NCBI GenBank assembly: GCA_030637945.1 | Contig: DAOWFN010000184.1 | Location: 1 to 6,807 of the forward strand | Reading direction: 5' to 3' | DNA from: Gammaproteobacteria bacterium | GTDB lineage: Bacteria; Pseudomonadota; Gammaproteobacteria; SZUA-229 | DNA length: 6,807 nt | Notes under the pieces: model-generated | The model's database searches: none | What the model saw: only the letters and a program-made list of their open reading frames with translations | Told to the model about the DNA's origin: nothing | Program-made: the position numbers and the translations under genes | Shown: positions 5,803-6,807 of the stretch, piece by piece | How positions within the stretch are numbered: position 1 is the first letter of the stretch | Layout of the letters: each line of letters starts with the position of its first letter

Positions 5803-6363
5803 TTATCTGTTTTTAATGCGAACCGGCCCCTGATTTTGTGGTCGTTTGCCTTTTATATTGCTATAAAAGTCAGCAATAATTTTCATGTCAGTTTCGATGT
5901 CACCAGTCGGATATACGATCAGATTAAAACCAAGTGATCTGGTTTTATAATCAATGTAGCCGAGGCAGATGGGTACCTTAGCTGCTAGCGCTATATAATA
6001 AAAACCGCTTTTCCAGTACCGGGTTTTTGAACGTGTGCCTTCCGGTGCTATGGTCAATACCATCTCTTCAGTTTGTTTAAATTTTTCTGCAATTTGATCA
6101 ATGAAACCATGTGACGAGCTTCGATCGACCGGAATGCCGCCTAATGCGGTAAAAAAATAATGTAGTGGACCATGAAACATCTGTATTTTGGCGATCCAGT
6201 AAATTCGTAAATCCAGTGTCCAGAAAGTAAGCAGAGCGAGTGGAAAATCCCAGTTGCTAGTATGCGGTGCGCCGATAAGAATAAATTTTTTTTCTTTTGG
6301 CAATACGATGTCAAGCTGCCAACCGAGTAGTCTTAATATTGTTTTTGAAAAAAAATTTAGCAT
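5803..6363 (-). CDS. Small PlsC-like lysophospholipid acyltransferase family protein
   Basis: A 186-aa protein of the glycerolipid acyltransferase superfamily, which transfers acyl groups to a hydroxyl, typically of lysophosphatidic acid, at the cytoplasmic face of the membrane. The four motif blocks are visible. Catalytic H-x4-D is HTSNWD (His34, Asp39), the acceptor-binding block is GGIPVDR (75-81), the phosphate-binding block is EGTRS (108-112), and the fourth is VPICLGYID (130-138). It is shorter than housekeeping PlsC (about 240 aa) and lacks a clear N-terminal transmembrane helix, so it is likely an accessory acyltransferase with unknown acceptor. I use the ATG at 6363; a TTG two codons upstream (6369) is possible. 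It starts 18 nt after the ycaO stop, and GGAG in the last ycaO codons suggests co-transcription and coupling. No terminator is evident. Confidence 0.85.
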   Translation of the reverse strand: MLNFFSKTILRLLGWQLDIVLPKEKKFILIGAPHTSNWDFPLALLTFWTLDLRIYWIAKIQMFHGPLHYFFTALGGIPVDRSSSHGFIDQIAEKFKQTEEMVLTIAPEGTRSKTRYWKSGFYYIALAAKVPICLGYIDYKTRSLGFNLIVYPTGDIETDMKIIADFYSNIKGKRPQNQGPVRIKNR

Positions 6364-6381
6364 TTTCAATGAGGTCGAAGT

Positions 6382-6807
6382 TTAATTTCTCCAGTTATTC
6401 TGTTTGGCGATGTGAAGTTTTTTGTAGCCTTCAAGCAGTTTGTTGTGCGTCACAAAACCGTCAAGACTTAATCCCGGGCTATGTAAGCCGGGGAAATTAT
6501 CCTTGCCTGATATTACGTCCATAGCATTTGATAAAGTTTGTTCATTAAACATTAGTTTAAGACTATCTGTATAGTTATCTAATGGATGTTCGTTCATATT
6601 TATCTCGAGCAGTGCCTGAATGCATAAATAAAAACGTGTAGCATCCTGGTCGAGCTGTTCGATATGCAGACACCAGTTAACCCATTCGATGGCTTCATCA
6701 TTTTTTAGTGCGAGACATAACATGGCTTTAAGTTCACCGATCCTTAGCGTTGCCCATGTCGTCCCGGGGTCGGGTGCAACACCGATGAATTCTGCAACGC
6801 GTTGATA
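6382..6807 (-). CDS. ycaO: YcaO, C-terminal 141 residues (5' end outside window)
   Basis: The frame is open from the window edge (6807) to the TAA at 6384-6382; an internal ATG at 6723 is not the real start. The fragment contains TLRIGELKAML, followed by a WVNWCLH repeat-like helix, then FYLCIQALLEI, AMDVISG and LLEGYKKLHIAKQNNW. I recognise these from the E. coli YcaO C-terminus (same TLRIGELKAML; similar YYRCLQ, AMSGEAAFYGL and LLKAYEKLQRAK). The missing upstream part would hold the ATP-binding YcaO domain; what is visible is the helical, TPR-like C-terminal region. E. coli YcaO has been linked to RimO-dependent methylthiolation of ribosomal protein S12. The acyltransferase gene follows closely on the same strand. 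Confidence 0.9.
   Translation of the reverse strand, partial: YQRVAEFIGVAPDPGTTWATLRIGELKAMLCLALKNDEAIEWVNWCLHIEQLDQDATRFYLCIQALLEINMNEHPLDNYTDSLKLMFNEQTLSNAMDVISGKDNFPGLHSPGLSLDGFVTHNKLLEGYKKLHIAKQNNWRN

Noticed and set aside
6382..6723. A complete 113-residue gene starting at the ATG at 6723
   Set aside because: The frame remains open to the window edge, and the upstream codons encode residues continuous with the YcaO C-terminal domain, so it is the end of a longer gene.

Overview
The window looks like chromosomal DNA from a moderately AT-rich gammaproteobacterium. The evidence is a YcaO C-terminus very close to the E. coli protein, a PilU-type pilus retraction ATPase, two outer-membrane beta-barrel proteins, and a sigma70-like promoter overlapped by a Fur-type operator. 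I cannot name the genus from sequence alone. Nothing here suggests a phage, transposon, CRISPR array or tRNA.

Layout, left to right. (1) 1-315 (+) is the 3' end of an outer-membrane beta-barrel gene, closed by an intrinsic terminator at 359-391. (2) 463-3039 (-) is a three-gene block read right to left: a coiled-coil-headed outer-membrane porin, an exported FMN-binding protein with a covalent-flavinylation motif, and a small PepSY-type two-helix membrane protein. A strong promoter with overlapping Fur-like sites lies in front of the porin. A strong intrinsic terminator stands between porin and flavoprotein, so the two downstream genes are probably expressed only by read-through. (3) 3286-3939 (+) is a divergent small exported protein of unknown function, weakly DUF4412-like. 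(4) 3940-4396 has no gene but carries a perfect 28-bp inverted repeat that looks like a dispersed palindromic repeat. (5) 4397-5551 (-) is pilU without pilT beside it. (6) 5803-6807 (-) is the end of ycaO followed closely by a small PlsC-like acyltransferase.

The most coherent functional story is the 463-3039 block. A probable Fur-repressed porin lets small solutes into the periplasm. A periplasmic flavoprotein, which would need ApbE for its FMN, and a membrane PepSY protein form a plausible extracytoplasmic electron-transfer pair. A role in iron reduction or acquisition is an inference from the operator and from the general biology of flavinylated and PepSY proteins; it is not shown by the sequence. 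The remaining genes are ordinary housekeeping or accessory functions with no visible connection to that block.
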